Source: Paraescarpia echinospica
Lineage: Eukaryota > Annelida > Polychaeta > Sabellida > Siboglinidae
NCBI GenBank assembly: GCA_020002185.1
Contig: CM034533.1
Location: forward strand, 73,310,805-73,374,804
Direction of reading: 5' to 3'
DNA length: 64,000 nucleotides
Part shown: piece after piece, positions 1 to 10,185 of the stretch
How the letters are laid out: every line of letters starts with the position of its first letter
Numbering within the stretch: the stretch's first letter is position 1
The notes under the pieces: model-generated
The model's input: only the letters and a program-made list of their open reading frames with translations
Databases searched by the model: none
Told to the model about the DNA's origin: nothing
Translations under genes and position numbers: made by a program

Positions 1-199
1 TACTACCTGCAAGTACTAGTGCCAGGCCGTGAGACTCATTGAATCTTAGACTTAGTTTTAACGTGACGAAGTCATGCTTCTTCCAAAGTGACCCATTCTG
101 ACTGTTACTAAGACCCTGGTTTTCCGTTATGTGGAACTGTGTTTACCTGTTAACTTGCATACCATAAACATGCGAAACCTTGCTAAACCTAACGCGTTC

Positions 200-810
200 G
201 TACGTTGAGCTTGCACATTCAGCACATTCGCCGGATAGCCGGGGTCATATCTTTAACCAATCAGCTTCGTCCGGGGTCAGCATCACGTGCGTCGAATTTG
301 GAGGGACAGACTTTCGAAGTGCCAGTTGGAGGTGTTTCTTTCGGCTGCTTTGCTAACCTTGCAAGTGTGTGTCAGCATTTGAAATACCAAGGTAAACGCA
401 TTTAAGACGCATGTTCAGTGACATAAAAGAATGTTATTATTTTCAGTTAATTCAGTTAGAAACACGTGTGAAAACCGGCTGACGCTGCCCGCGGTGGGCG
501 TACACGGACCGGCTGAGCTTTGGAAGTGGTCTGTACCAACCCTGGCTCTGCCGCAGGCTACACTTGCAGACTCCCCGGAAGCAGAGTGCGAAAACGCGTG
601 TTAAGTGCTCTAAAATCATGTAGACGTTTCTTATCGACTACTCAGACGATAGGGATGTCCACGATAATCGCCAAATGGAACATTTTAAATTATAATTGAT
701 TAATCATCCTGATTAGGAATATTGTTATTATTGGCATTAAATCACTGTATTCATTAGTAGAAAAAGTAGACAGTCTAGTGACACTTACTGAAGGAGTGGA
801 GGTGAGTGAC
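200..810 (+). promoter_or_regulatory. candidate promoter / non-coding first exon region
   Basis: This stretch is richer in CpG than its surroundings. It holds a CCAAT box (257-261, in the context AACCAATCAG) and a palindromic E-box CACGTG (284-289). Two good 5' splice sites follow on the + strand: CCAAG|GTAAAC with GT at 392, and GGAG|GTGAGT with GT at 802. No convincing coding frame crosses it. A reasonable reading is a promoter with one or two alternative non-coding first exons, perhaps for the gene whose first coding exon lies at 19784-20186, because that exon has a strong acceptor upstream of its ATG. The link across 19 kb is inference; no TATA box is evident and RNA data would be needed. 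Confidence 0.3.
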
Positions 811-1740
811 AGTGTCCATTTTTTGCATTACAAGACATTTTTATATTAATTTTTATTAATTATAAAATGTTACGTTCTTGCTATGAGAACTGCTAGGTTT
901 TGTCCTTGTTTAGTTTCTCTTAGTCTTAGCCTAGGACCAGTGGACTTCACTGGATACCTGCCACCATCAATGACAATGTTATTATCAAATTCATAACACT
1001 AATAAGTTCACGTTTTAGTGAAGGTTTCATTGCAAATGCTTTGTAAATAGCCTGAAATGAGTGCAGCACTTTGAAAAAGAAAATTGAACAAATATCAAAG
1101 TGAATGTATATTATGGTGGTTAAACATGTAATAATAACTAATGACAATGAACTATGACGTAAATGTCACAATTGATTTTCTACATCAAAAAAGACATTTT
1201 AAAATACTCTATTACAAAACTATCTGAAATTCAGTTTAGGATAAATTGTAGTATTGTGCACCGTTATTATTTTCTGAACTAATGTTGTTTGAAAACATGC
1301 TAGCTCAACACCAGACTGATGTCTACAGACTTGAGAAGTGATAGAACACCCTACCCCTGTATACTTGAGTTACATAGCTGGTTGGCTGCACACATGTTTC
1401 ATGCCGCAGCAGAGTCAGTTTTTTACTCATGGTGAAACTTGACAACATGTCTCTGGTGCATACACATTGGAAAGGCAAGCCAGATAGTTGCCATGGCAAC
1501 ATGATTCCTAGAAATGTTGCAGTAGTGTGAGGTGACTGACAAGACTGAGTATGGTTTCTGGACATGAATTATGTGAAGGGGATAGGGCCAGTAGGCCCAA
1601 TTTTAATAGTTTAGAATTGAATTTACTGAAGCTGAAACAAAGTGTCGCTAACAAAAACCTAATTATAAATATTTAGTACCAGGTATTACAGATTCCCACT
1701 GCTCCATTTTAACAAGATTTAAACAAAATATTTCTAAATC
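811..1740. other. non-coding stretch, nothing recognised
   Basis: AT-rich unique-looking DNA. Short open frames on the minus strand (947-1147, 1323-1565) have no domain, no splice context and no codon bias, so I see nothing coding here. It is probably intron or intergenic sequence. Confidence 0.5.
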
Positions 1741-1918
1741 AATATTTTAACCATTCAATATTTTAAACACTTTTATCTGATCTCCTCTCAATCTCCTGGT
1801 CTCTAGTGTTGTTAAACCACATTCTTTTAGGTGTATTTTGTAACTAAGATCTCTCATTTTTTGTATAATTTTAGTTGCTCTCCTCTGTACTCTTTCTAGC
1901 ATATTTATGTCCATTTTA
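1741..1918 (-). mobile_element. CR1-like LINE internal fragment
   Basis: On the minus strand this encodes part of the C-terminal region of a CR1-type ORF2, with motifs such as MLERVQRRATK, LKECGLTTLETRRLRGD and VFKILNG. It is nearly the same DNA as 62519-62690 in the CR1 copy at the right end of the window, so the two are copies of one family. Both ends are missing: similarity stops near 1741 just after the VFKILNG motif and near 1918 before it. It is a short dead remnant with no catalytic residues of its own. Confidence 0.85.
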
Positions 1919-2205
1919 GGGATGTTTGTACCACAGCTATGTAGTTCTCTGTATTTAAAGTTCAATCACTGATGACATGGTGAGAGCTGTCAAAGTTTAT
2001 TAATAAAGCATAAAATAAAAACAATCAGCAGGATGCCATCAGTCTTCAGTGAAGTTCTTTTGGTATTTGAAGGGTCTTCCTAATATAAATATTGTTTGAA
2101 ACAAGAAATACCCTTAGGAAGCAAAGAATAAGTACATACTGTGAACCTTTCCCACATGAATAATTAGCAACAAATGGTTTTTTTAATAGTCACCTTCCTA
2201 GTTGG
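1919..2205. other. non-coding spacer
   Basis: Unique, AT-rich sequence between the CR1 fragment and the satellite; no gene or site recognised. Confidence 0.5.
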
Positions 2206-3360
2206 TTACTAGCAGCTGTTCCTGTCACGGCTATCTTCCTCGATCATTACTAGCAGCTGTTCCTGTTACAACAATCTTCCCAGATTGTTACTGGCAGCTG
2301 TTCCTGTTACAGTCGTCTTTCCAGATTGTTATTAGTAGCTGTTCCTAGTTTAGCTATCTTCCCTGATTGTTACTTGCAGCTGTTCCTATTACAGCTATCT
2401 TCCCAGATTGTTACTAGCAACTGTTTCATGTTTAGCTATCTTCCCTGATTGTTACTAACAGTTGTTCCTGTTACAGCCATCTTCCCAGATTGTTACTAGC
2501 AGATGTTCCTATTACAGCTATCTTCCATGATTGTTACTTGCAGCAGTTCATGTTACAGCCATCTTCCCAGATTGTTACTAGCAGATGTTCCTATTACAGC
2601 TATCTTCCCTGATTGTTACTTGCAGTTGTTCCTGTTACAGCTGTCTTCCTTGATCATTACTAGCATTTAAGCAGCAGTTGTTCCTGTTACAGCTGCATTC
2701 CTTGATCATTACTAGCAGATCTTCCTGTTACAGCTGTCTTCCTTGATCATTACTAGCACTTAAGCAGCAGTTGTTTCTGTTACAGCTGCGTTCCTTGATC
2801 ATTACTAGCAGATCTTCCTGTTACAGCTGTCTTCCTTGATTATTACTAGTATTTAAGCAGCAGTTGTTCCTGTTACAGCTGCGTTCCTTGATCATTACTA
2901 GCAGATCTTCCTGTTACAGCTGTCTTCCTTGATCATTACTAGCACTTAAGCAGCAGTTGTTCCTGTTACAGCTGCGTTCTTTGATCATTACTAGCAGATC
3001 TTCCTGTTACAGCTGTCTTCCTTGATCATTACTAGCATTTAAGCAGCAGTTGTTCCTGTTACAGCTGCGTTCCTTGATCATTACTAGCAGATCTTCCTGT
3101 TACAGCTGTCTTCCTTGATCATTACTAGCATTTAAGCAACAGTTGTTCCTGTTACAGCTGCATTCCTTAATCATTATTAGCAGACCTTCCTGTTACAGTT
3201 GTCTTCCTTAATCATTACTAGCATTTAAGCAGCAGTTGTTCCTGTTACAGCTGCGTTCCTTGATCATTACTAGCAGTTGTTCCTATTACAGCTGTCTTCC
3301 TTGATCATTACTAGCATTTAAGCAGCAGCTGTTCCTGTTACAGCTGTCTTCCCTGATTGC
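2206..3360. repeat. 46-bp satellite passing into a 93-bp higher-order repeat
   Basis: The basic monomer is ~45-47 bp, built from GTTCCTGTTACAGCTGTCTT, then CCTTGATCATTACTAGCAG. From 2206 to about 2660 the monomers are diverged. From about 2664 to 3330 they are organised as dimers: the landmark GCAGCAG (or GCAACAG) recurs at 2671, 2764, 2857, 2950, 3043, 3136, 3229 and 3322, exactly 93 bp apart each time, alternating a TTAAGCAGCAG-type and an AGCAGATC-type monomer. This is homogenisation of an old array by a younger higher-order unit. Each monomer also has a pyrimidine tract followed by ACAG, which resembles a 3' splice site. No coding frame is credible. Confidence 0.95.
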
Positions 3361-4595
3361 TATTAAGTACTGGCAGTTCTTGATCTCCCCCTTCACCTCT
3401 TCCCCAGTCATATCTTTACTATTTCCTTGTGTCAGGTCTTAACCATATGTCGTGTGTTTACACTGTGTCACATCTTTACCCCTTGTCACATCTTTACCCT
3501 TTTGTTACTATGTCACATCTTCACCGGTGTCACATTTTATTCCTTTTTTGTCAACAACTGATCCATTGAAGAGTAAAGATATAAATAGTGAAATGTTGAA
3601 GTGGTCTCATTTTTCTAATGTAGCCTAGAGTTGTTTGGAGGTTAACAGCTTTTAACAGCCCAATTCAATTTATTATGCTAATCAAAACACTTAGCCTTCT
3701 GCCTTCAAGAAGAACATTGATTAACACAGGCTAGCTGAATAATAGTTAGGTTGAAGAAAACAAAATAAAACCATGTCATTTTGACCACGCCACCAGTGGA
3801 CTGTTTCACTAAGATAACAAGCTGCCAGGGAAATCCACCATTAAACAGAATCTATTGTTAAATTTAAGGGAGCTTTTTTAAAATACTGCCAAGTACTGTA
3901 TCACTGAGGACACTATTTCCGTGTCACACCAGCGAAAGTGACCCGGTGGTGCACCCTGATGCTGACAGTTTTCAGCATGTAAGATCACTGTGAAAGAGAT
4001 AAATTGATTGAAAGAGTAAAATTTGGCTCATGAGCTCATAAGAACATTACCGAATCAGTCCCTATGTAATGACTATTACAATTTGTGAAAACAGCACTTG
4101 GATGACTACTAGGTGCTGCAGGTCTATTTGTGTAACCTGGTAACCAGTAATTAGATGCCTCTTGTTTGGAAGATCACAGGAGATAACAGGTGTTGTTGGC
4201 TGACTAATGATGATGATCATCATCTGAGTGAGTCATCCTCCATCAGGGGCCAGTCACTCCAACTGGTGTATGTCACTGCATCAAGGAGCCCTCCAGTGGC
4301 TGGGAGTGTATGCACGAGTCAACGACACAAGTACTTCTATATTTACACAGATAGAGGCAGCGTTGGTTGTGAGTGGGTGTTCATCCTAGACAGCTAGTTC
4401 ACGCAGGCTGCTAGCTGTACATGCTTAGTGAGTCGTAGCGTCCAGCTAGTTGTGAGCACACACGCATTACACGTGGGTCGGAGATCAGTGGCATCGACTG
4501 AAACAACGTGCGAACATAAGCAGTAAGTAGCCGGGTGGATGAGTTTTGTCTTTGTCTACAGCTGCTTGTTATTACTTAAGGCAGGCCTGTCTGTG
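3361..4595. other. non-coding stretch with part of an old dispersed repeat
   Basis: Mostly unique sequence. Short CACATCTTTACC-like motifs repeat at 3400-3540. The stretch 3925-4070 resembles 19490-19650 in two blocks (GCACCCTGATGCTGACAG against GCACCCTGGTGGTGACAG, and CTCATAAGAACATTA against TTCATAAGAACGTTA), so both may be copies of an old dispersed element. The 80-codon frame at 4155-4397 has no recognised domain and I do not call it a gene. Confidence 0.4.
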
Positions 4596-5525
4596 TGTTT
4601 CTGTCTCCAGTCAGACCAGCAGCATGAGCTGCCAGACCTGTGTAGGCTGCATGCAGGGGGTGGGTTCTGTCTCCAGTCAGACCAGCAGCATGGGCTGCCA
4701 GACCTGTGTAGGCTGCATGCAGGGGGTGGGTTCTGTCTCCAGTCAGACCAGCAGCATGGGCTGCCAGACCTGTGTAGGCTGCATGCAGGGGGTGGGTTCT
4801 GTCTCCAGTCAGACCAGCAGCATGGGCTGCCAGACCTGTGTAGGCTGCATGCAGGGGGTGGGTTCTGTCTCCAGTCAGACCAGCAGCATGAGCTGCCAGA
4901 CCTGTGTAGGCTGCATGCAGGGGGTGGGTTCTGTCTCCAGTCAGACCAGCAGCATGGGCTGCCAGACCTGTGTAGGCTGCATGCAGGGGGTGGGTTCTGT
5001 CTCCAGTCAGACCAGCAGCATGGGCTGCCAGACCTGTGTAGGCTGCGTGCAGGGGGTGGGTTCTGTCTCCAGTCAGACCAGCAGCATGGGCTGCCAGACC
5101 TGTGTAGGCTGCATGCAGGGGGTGGGTTCTGTCTCCAGTCAGACCAGCAGCATGGGCTGCCAGACCTGTGTAGGCTGCGTGCAGGGGGTGGGTTCTGTCT
5201 CCAGTCAGACCAGCAGCATGGGCTGCCAGACCTGTGTAGGCTGCATGCAGGGGGTGGGTTCTGTCTCCAGTCAGACCAGCAGCATGGGCTGCCAGACCTG
5301 TGTAGGCTGCATGCAGGGGGTGGGTTCTGTCTCCAGTCAGACCAGCAGCATGGGCTGCCAGACCTGTGTAGGCTGCGTGCAGGGGGTGGGTTCTGTCTCC
5401 AGTCAGACCAGCAGCATGAGCTGCCAGACCTGTGTAGGCTGCATGCAGGGGGTGGGTTCTGTCTCCAGTCAGACCAGCAGCATGGGCTGCCAGACCTGTG
5501 TAGGCTGCATGCAGGAGGTGGGCTA
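4596..5525. repeat. 66-bp minisatellite, ~14 copies, open in three frames
   Basis: About 14 nearly identical 66-bp units. Because 66 is a multiple of three and the unit lacks stops in these phases, long frames arise on both strands: + 4539-5570 (343 codons), + 4546-5565 (339 codons, repeating CQTCVGC) and - 4576-5547 (323 codons, repeating HAAYTGLAAHAAGLTGDRT). Copies differ mainly at two sites (AGC/GGC and CAT/CGT in the + sequence); both changes are silent in the minus frame. Each unit carries TTCTGTCTCCAG, a good 3' splice site look-alike. Most likely these are accidental frames of a young minisatellite; coding use on the minus strand is not excluded. Confidence 0.95.
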
Positions 5526-5628
5526 CGAAAGAGTGAGATGCTGCCATGGTGTCCCCATTCTGTAGTCTAGTATGACTGACTGGTAGCTGGCTAGAGTGGA
5601 ATCATAGTGTCCTAACCAAAATTTGAAA

Positions 5629-6420
5629 GCAGGACCCTAGTGCCCCAGCTATAGACCCTAAGTGCCCTAGTTATTGACCCTAATGTCCTAGCTATGGAGA
5701 GAATAAAGCCCAGTGCCCTAGTTATGGACCCTGGTGTCCTTGCTGTAGACTCTAGTGCCTTTGATGTAGACAACTCACTGGCACCCAGTGCTCTAGCCAC
5801 ATGCCCTTATGGTCTGTAGACCATAATGTGTAACTACAGACACAGGTGCTCTAACCAGTCAGATACAGACCCTACTGCCCCCTATCCGTAGACTCGGACA
5901 TGGATCCTACTGCTCCCATCCATAGACTTAGACATGGATCCTACTGCCCCCTATCCATAGACTTAGACATGGACCCTACTGCCCCCTATCCATAGACTTA
6001 GACATGGACCCTACTGCCCCCTATCCATAGACTTAGACATGGACCCTACTGCCCCCTATCCATAGACTTAGACATGAACCCTACTGCCCCCTATCCATAG
6101 ACTTAGACATGGACCCTACTACCCCCATACACAGACTCAAACATGGACCCTACTGCCCCCATAGACTCAAAACTGTATTACCCCTATCCATAGACTCAGT
6201 CATGGACCATGCTACCCCCTACATGTAGATTCACACATGGACAATATTGCCACCTATCCATAGACTCAGACATGGACCCTACTGCCTCCTATCCATAAAC
6301 TCTGACATGGACCCAACTGCCCCCTAAACATAGACATTGACCATACTGGCCCCCTATCCATAGGCTCAACATGGACCATACTGCCCCCTATCAACATCAA
6401 CACTGCCCCCTAACAAACAG
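5629..6420. repeat. degenerate 35-bp tandem repeat
   Basis: Core units read ACTGCCCCCTATCCATAGAC plus TTAGACATGGACCCT. They are 35 bp apart in the clean central part (for example starts at 5943, 5978 and 6013) and decay on both sides into looser CCCTAGTGCCCTAG-like units from about 5629 and into broken copies up to about 6420. No coding frame is supported. Confidence 0.9.
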
Positions 6421-7574
6421 ATCCAAATGTTGACCCATAAACCTAACAATCTACTGTATATTGAAGTAAATCCAAACCCTAGAGTTGTAAACTAGGCCCA
6501 GGTCCTAAACTGACAGTCATTGGCCAACTTGGCGGGATCGTGTAGTAATCTGATGTGACTGCTTACATGAACAGTGGCTGCCTCTTGGCATCTAGCTTTC
6601 AACCATGTGTTCCCTGAGCCTCATTAAAGTAAGACTACATTTCAGAATGTTCACACAAAGAGTGCAGCCACCATCTGCATCTGGCTATTTTTAGTCGTGT
6701 TTAACCCTGTTTCACCTTCTATCACATTACGCAAGCGGCAACCATTATGATTAACCCTTGCCCTTACAGTGACAGATGATGCTTTGTGTTTTCACTGCAA
6801 TCCTTAGTTAATGCAAAAGACGCACCATTTAATTTAAGGAATTGCTAGGCCGTGCACAATGCTCATAGAGCAACCAAAATCATTGGGGCGATACCCAGCT
6901 GGGATTTGCCGATTATTAAACAGAAACAGAAACAGAATCCGTAGCTTAAACTTTAAAAATAGCGCAACTTGTCTTGTGGACATTTGTTTATGTGATAGAT
7001 GCCAAAATACAAAGTGTCTTAGAGTGAAGCCAGACAAATCCCAGTAAGTGTCCACAAGTGCATCAAGAGTTACTTCAACACATTGTTTACCGTGTGTCCA
7101 TACTCTCACCAGTCCACAAAGGGTAGGTGTGCATATTTTTCTGTTAAAAACTAAGTACAAATTGTTACTAGCTCTTGTGTTATTAGAAACCACTTCATAC
7201 ATTTTGTAATGATCAAGATTTGGTTTCCACCGTGAACTGAGATTGCGTTGCAAGTTCTGGTTTAATAATAATAATCACTTGGAAAAACAACACATTCATA
7301 AGTGTTACAGGAATTGATGAACGTTTGGAATAATTAGATGGAACAAATGTTCGACTTCCACCTAAATGATATGGGGCAAAAACTAGTGATCTTTTTTATC
7401 ATACAGCTTTGTTACATAACTAACAATTATTATATAATATCCTAACTGCCAAAGTTAGTTTTACCGTTTATTTGTTTATGACTACCAACGTTGCCACTGC
7501 ACATACATTTGTAATACATGTATTATTTTTTTACAAATTTACAATTGTAATATTATAAATATATAAAATCTAAA
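6421..7574. other. non-coding stretch, nothing recognised
   Basis: AT-rich sequence. The 139-codon minus frame at 6834-7253 and its + shadow at 6859-7047 show no domain, signal or repeat and look accidental. Confidence 0.5.
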
Positions 7575-10185
7575 CAAATATGAGGTTTATCATTCTTCTA
7601 TGTGCCATGTCTATCACAGGCGTTGACGATCATGGCCCTCCAAACCACATGGTCGTGTGTACTTTGTAGCAGTTCTGTTGTGCTCTTTCCACACCATGTT
7701 GAGAGACTATCTATTATTTTTATTCTCTGGCGTCCTCTGGATCTTTTTCCTTCTATCTTTCCTGTTGTTACTATTTGTTCTAACTTTTTCTTTCTCATGA
7801 CATGGCCTATAAACCGTGCTTGTTGTGTTCTAACTTCGTTGATGATCTTTCTTTTTGATTTGGCTGTCCTAAGGATGACTTCATTGCTTTGCTTTGCAGT
7901 CCATGGCACTCGCAGCATTCTTCTTAAGAACCACATTTCAGTGACTTCTATGGTTTTTTGTGAACTTTTGGTTATTGTCCAGGATTCACATCCATATAGC
8001 AATATGGGCTCTATGTAGCATTGCAGTACACGTTTTCTCACTTCAATTGATATATTTTTATTTGTTAAAATGTTTTTCATGTTGTAAAAAGCTGTTTTGG
8101 CTTGAGCAATTCGTCTCTTGATCTCATCGTTGCATTGACCGTCGGATGTTATTAGTGTTCCCAGAGAGTTAAACGTTCGGACTTGCTTCAAAACAGTGCC
8201 ATATGCTACCATGTTGCATGTTGGAGTGTAATTTTTCTTTGAGATGACCATTATTTCTGTTTTCTTTTTGTTCAGGGACAGACCTTTTTTCTCACTTTCC
8301 CTTATTACTGTATCTAGCATCTGGTGTAGATCTATTTTATTCTCAGCAATCAGTACCGTGCTGTCTGCATATGGTAAATTATTCATGTTGTATCCCCCTA
8401 CTTGAATACCTGGCATATCTTCTAATGTACGTAAGATGATCTCACTGTACAGTGAAAAGAGATCCGGTCATAGGACACACCCTTGTCTTACACCACGTTT
8501 TATTTCTTGAAATTTACTGATGTCATTTTCTGTTCGTATTGCTGCTGTTTGTTCCCAGTACAGGTTTCTCACAACTCTCAGATCTTTCCCACCAATGTTC
8601 AAGCTCTCCAGCATTGATATGATTTCTTCATGACAAACTCTGTCAAATGCCTTTGTGTAATCAATAAAACATACAGATCTTTCTGCACTTCCAGTGCTCT
8701 CTCAATCAGTGTTCGTAGGATGTATAATTGCATGACTTGTACCTTTATCTTCTACAAATCCACATTGTTCTTCAGCAATTTCCGGCTTTATTTTGTTTCT
8801 CATCCTGGTCATAATAAATTTAAGCAACATCTTGGTGAAGTGACTCATGAGACTAATTCTACGGTGTAGTTCACATTCAATCGCACCTGGTTTCTTTGGT
8901 ATTGCTACAAAAATGGATCTGGATAAATCAGTTGGGATTCGTCCGCTGTCATATATTTTGTTCAAGAAGTCTGTTACTATATCAATACCAAATTCCTCTA
9001 AACACTCAATCATTTCAATGGTAATATTATCTGGTCCAGCAGCTTTCCCCTTTTCATTGATCTGATGGCTTTTCGAACCTCGTCCTTCAATATAGGAGGA
9101 CCATCAAAGTTATTCTTAATTGATCGTCTTTCACCCCTTTCATCATCGCACAGTTCACCAATATATTCTGACCATCTCTCGAGTATTTTGTCTTTGTCCA
9201 TTAATATGTGTTCTTCTTTAGATTTCAGGCAACCTGCAGCTGAGCATGTTCTTTTCCCTGTGATTTCTCTTATTCTAGCATGCATGGATTTTGTGTCGTG
9301 CTTATGCTTCTGTTCAGTTTCTTTGCATTGTTCATTAAGCCATTCCTCTTTCGCTAGATTACTTTTGGCCGTTATTATTATTATTATTATACCGAACTTA
9401 TAAAGCGCTCTTTTCATACATAAAAGCCTGCTCAAAAGCGCTGTACACAATCAATAGAATAATCATAGAGAGTAAAAACTAAGCATAAAAACGATAGCAT
9501 GATAAAAAAAAAAAAATTTTTAGAAGACGGTATAATAAAATGAATATATATATTGTTTTAAAATGTAAGAAAAACTGACTAGAAAGAGTTAAGCACCAAA
9601 AACAGCTAGAAACAAATGTGTTTTTAGCAGCTTCTTGAAAGTGTTCAGTGTTTTTGCTTCACGAATGTGAACCGGTAGCGCATTCCACAACTTGGCTGTT
9701 GAACACTGAAATCTTCTGTCGCCGTATGTAACTGTTCTAGCCCTTGGAACTTCTAGTGTCACTGAATCCATGGATCGTAACATTCTTCTTGGTTGGTACA
9801 ATTTCAGCATGTCCGATATATATCCTGGAGCCTGTCCATGTAGGGCTTTATATGTGTGCATCAGGATTTTAAATTTTATATCCTTGTTCATTGCTACATA
9901 TGCGTTATGATTTTGCTTAATTTTCTTCCTTTCGTCCATCAACTTTAGAATATCGTCAGTCATACATTTTGTCTTTGCTTTTCTGTTTCTTCTGCAGCCT
10001 GTGATTGATTCCTTCATTTGTTCCCATTGGTCGTCCACATCTTGAATGTCATTCAGAATATTGAAACTGTTTTGTACTGCTATATTGAATTTCTCTTTGA
10101 TCACTGAATCTGATTTTAGTATTCATGTCTAGTTTCATGTTCCTTGTTGCTCTTTTCCTTTTCTTCAGTTTCAGTCTAGACTCAT
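7575..10185 (-). mobile_element. decayed RTE-like non-LTR retrotransposon, 5' truncated
   Basis: Reading leftwards from about 10180, the minus strand encodes the linker after the endonuclease (10104 to ~9890), then, after an interrupting element, more linker and the start of the reverse transcriptase (~9373-9050, with RKAIRSMKRGK), the palm (FIDYTKAFDRV near 8640), RGVRQGC near 8470, and the C-terminal part (8416-7598) with LLYGCESWTI and FIGHVMRKK, ending in RHGT. The usual YADD active site reads YADS (~8370), so one catalytic aspartate is lost. There is a stop just after RQGCVL and several frameshifts. No endonuclease domain is left at the 5' end. It is a dead copy; the RTE-like assignment rests on overall resemblance only. 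Confidence 0.85.
9374..9886 (-). mobile_element. L2-like LINE 3' end nested inside the RTE-like element
   Basis: The linker frame of the host element is broken after NAYVAMNKDIK and resumes at LAKEEWLNEQCKE. Between lies the C-terminal tail of another LINE type (motifs FKILMHTYKALHGQAPGYIS, YQPRRMLRS, YGDRRFQ, KLWNALPVHIREA), then a 3' UTR with AGCGCTTTATAAGTTCGG and an ATT/TAA triplet tail at 9374-9392. Such a tail is typical of L2/CR1-group elements. It is strongly 5' truncated and lies in the same direction as its host. I could not recognise a clear target-site duplication. Confidence 0.85.

Noticed and set aside
6834..7253. 139-codon minus frame
   Set aside because: No recognisable motif, and the opposite strand is also partly open; no support as a gene.
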